A stretch of DNA of 24,387 nt. Origin: Clostridium sp. CAG:288. GTDB lineage: Bacteria > Bacillota_I > Bacilli_A > RFN20 > CAG-288. The stretch is taken from contig FR898173.1 of NCBI GenBank assembly GCA_000437395.1, forward strand, positions 1 through 24,387, in the 5' to 3' direction. The notes under the pieces are model-generated. The model saw nothing but the letters and a program-made list of their open reading frames with translations, was not told the DNA's origin and did not search any database. Position numbers and translations under genes: made by a program. Shown one piece after another: positions 23,315-24,387 of the stretch; position 1 is the first letter of the stretch; the number at the start of each line of letters is the position of its first letter.

Positions 23315-24387
23315 ATGAATAAACAAGCACTATTTCATCAATCTGACTCAACTTTAGCTTTTCCTATCGATGAGTCAACTATAAAAATTAGACTTAAAGC
23401 TGATAAAAATGATAACTTTGATTATGTTTATATAAAATATGGTTGCAAATATGATGGTGATGTTGGTAAACATAAAAAACTAATGAAAATCACCTTTAGC
23501 GATACTTTATATAGTTATTATGAAGTTACTTTAAAGCTAAAAGACGTTAGATTATCTTATTACTTTGAAATATATGAAAATGGCCAAAAATACATATTTA
23601 CAGAAGAAGGAATATTAGATAATTTTGATATGGAATACGCTTTTTATCACTTGTTTCAATTTCCATATATTAATAAAAACGATATAACTAAACAAATTCC
23701 TTGGACAAAAAACGCTGTATTTTATCAAATCTTTGTCGATCGTTTTTATAGCTCTCAAAAAGAAAATAAAACTTACATCAATCTAAAATGGGGCGATTTA
23801 CCTTCTCCACATTCCTTTGCTGGTGGCGATTTAAATGGAATTAAAGATAAATTAGACTATATTAAATCACTTGGAATAAACGTTATATATTTAACGCCTA
23901 TATTTAAATCTGACTCAAATCATAAGTACAATATATCTGATTATGAAATTGTCGATAGTCAGTTTGGAACAAATCAAGATTTCGAAGAATTAGTCAATGA
24001 GATACATTCTAGAAATATGAAGATAGTTTTAGATGCCGTTTTTAATCACGCTAGCAACGATATTTTGTTTTTTAAAGATGCCCAACTTAATAAAGACAAA
24101 TCAAAATATAAAGATTGGTTCATATTTAAAGATAGTGAATATAAAGAATATGAAAAATTTGCGCATGTTAAAGGAATGGCAAAATGGAACACTTCTTGTA
24201 AAGAAGTTCAGGAATATCTTATCAAGATAGGAACAATGTGGATCAAAAAATACCATATAGATGGTTGGAGACTTGACGTTTCTGATGAAGTTTCACACGA
24301 TTTTTGGCGTTCTTTTAGAAAAGCTATAAAAGAAGTAAATCCAAACGTTATCCTTATTGGTGAGAACTGGCATGATGCTCACTCTTT
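23315..24387 (+). CDS. GH13 alpha-amylase/neopullulanase-type enzyme, partial (3' end missing)
   Basis: The first 357 residues of a glycoside hydrolase family 13 enzyme, cut by the window end. Residues 1-125 are a beta-rich N-terminal domain as in neopullulanase and cyclomaltodextrinase (GH13_20). The barrel begins at AVFYQIFVDRFY. Conserved regions are DAVFNH (240-245), GWRLDVSDE with the nucleophile D321, and GENWH with the acid/base E350. The third catalytic aspartate lies beyond the end. There is no signal peptide, so it acts in the cytoplasm on imported maltodextrins. AAAGGAG is seven nt before the ATG and the gene starts 12 nt after the protease stop, so they are cotranscribed. Subfamily is inferred from the N-terminal domain and motifs. 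Confidence 0.93.
   Translation, partial: MNKQALFHQSDSTLAFPIDESTIKIRLKADKNDNFDYVYIKYGCKYDGDVGKHKKLMKITFSDTLYSYYEVTLKLKDVRLSYYFEIYENGQKYIFTEEGILDNFDMEYAFYHLFQFPYINKNDITKQIPWTKNAVFYQIFVDRFYSSQKENKTYINLKWGDLPSPHSFAGGDLNGIKDKLDYIKSLGINVIYLTPIFKSDSNHKYNISDYEIVDSQFGTNQDFEELVNEIHSRNMKIVLDAVFNHASNDILFFKDAQLNKDKSKYKDWFIFKDSEYKEYEKFAHVKGMAKWNTSCKEVQEYLIKIGTMWIKKYHIDGWRLDVSDEVSHDFWRSFRKAIKEVNPNVILIGENWHDAHS

Overview
The window is AT-rich, with short intergenic gaps, Gram-positive-type Shine-Dalgarno (SD) sequences (GGAGG) and sigma-A-like promoters (TTGTCT-N17-TATACT, TGnTATAAT). TGG is the tryptophan codon and no gene has an in-frame TGA, so the standard code is used. Gene content (an [FeFe] hydrogenase, FeoAB iron uptake, CPBP and TraX membrane proteins, a surface protease and a GH13 glucanase) suggests an uncultured anaerobic low-GC Bacillota, plausibly a gut member of Bacilli near the Erysipelotrichales, RF39 or Acholeplasma branches. 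This placement is inferred from style and content only. A NodB-type deacetylase hints at a cell wall.

Layout. (1) 1-2482, minus strand: an operon in the order Mrp/NBP35 ATPase, HEPN-like/CBS protein, aldo/keto reductase, ending in a terminator. (2) 2631-5722, plus strand: a FeoA-FeoB fusion, a 48-residue FeoB-associated cysteine-rich membrane peptide and an unknown two-helix membrane protein. A bidirectional terminator separates these from (3) a minus-strand single-gene group B-like [FeFe] hydrogenase (5793-7274). (4) 7399-13621, minus strand: a 1618-residue protein with a CvpA-like membrane domain and about 11 degenerate helical modules, then a polysaccharide deacetylase and a YigZ/IMPACT protein. 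(5) 13760-15377, plus strand: a CPBP intramembrane protease almost overlapping a TraX-family protein. Next come a thioredoxin with a CSPC active site (15435-15752) and an MMPL/RND exporter (15853-18228). (6) 18317-18472: tRNA-Asp(GTC) and tRNA-Gly(TCC) with a terminator, then an 18-bp imperfect inverted repeat and a decayed AAA/DUF4143 ATPase pseudogene. (7) 19834-20885: LOG-family and GNAT-family genes. (8) 20996 to the end: an operon-like pair of a cell-surface M6-like metalloprotease and a cytoplasmic GH13 amylase/neopullulanase cut by the window end.

Functionally, the left part covers iron and Fe-S handling: Fe2+ uptake, a putative Fe-S carrier and an Fe-S-rich hydrogenase. The middle is envelope biology: the giant membrane-anchored repeat protein, the deacetylase, CPBP, TraX and MMPL. 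The right end is nutrient acquisition by protease and glucanase. The giant repeat protein is the best candidate for something undescribed. No mobile element, CRISPR array or phage gene was seen, and no stretch over 300 bases lacks a gene.
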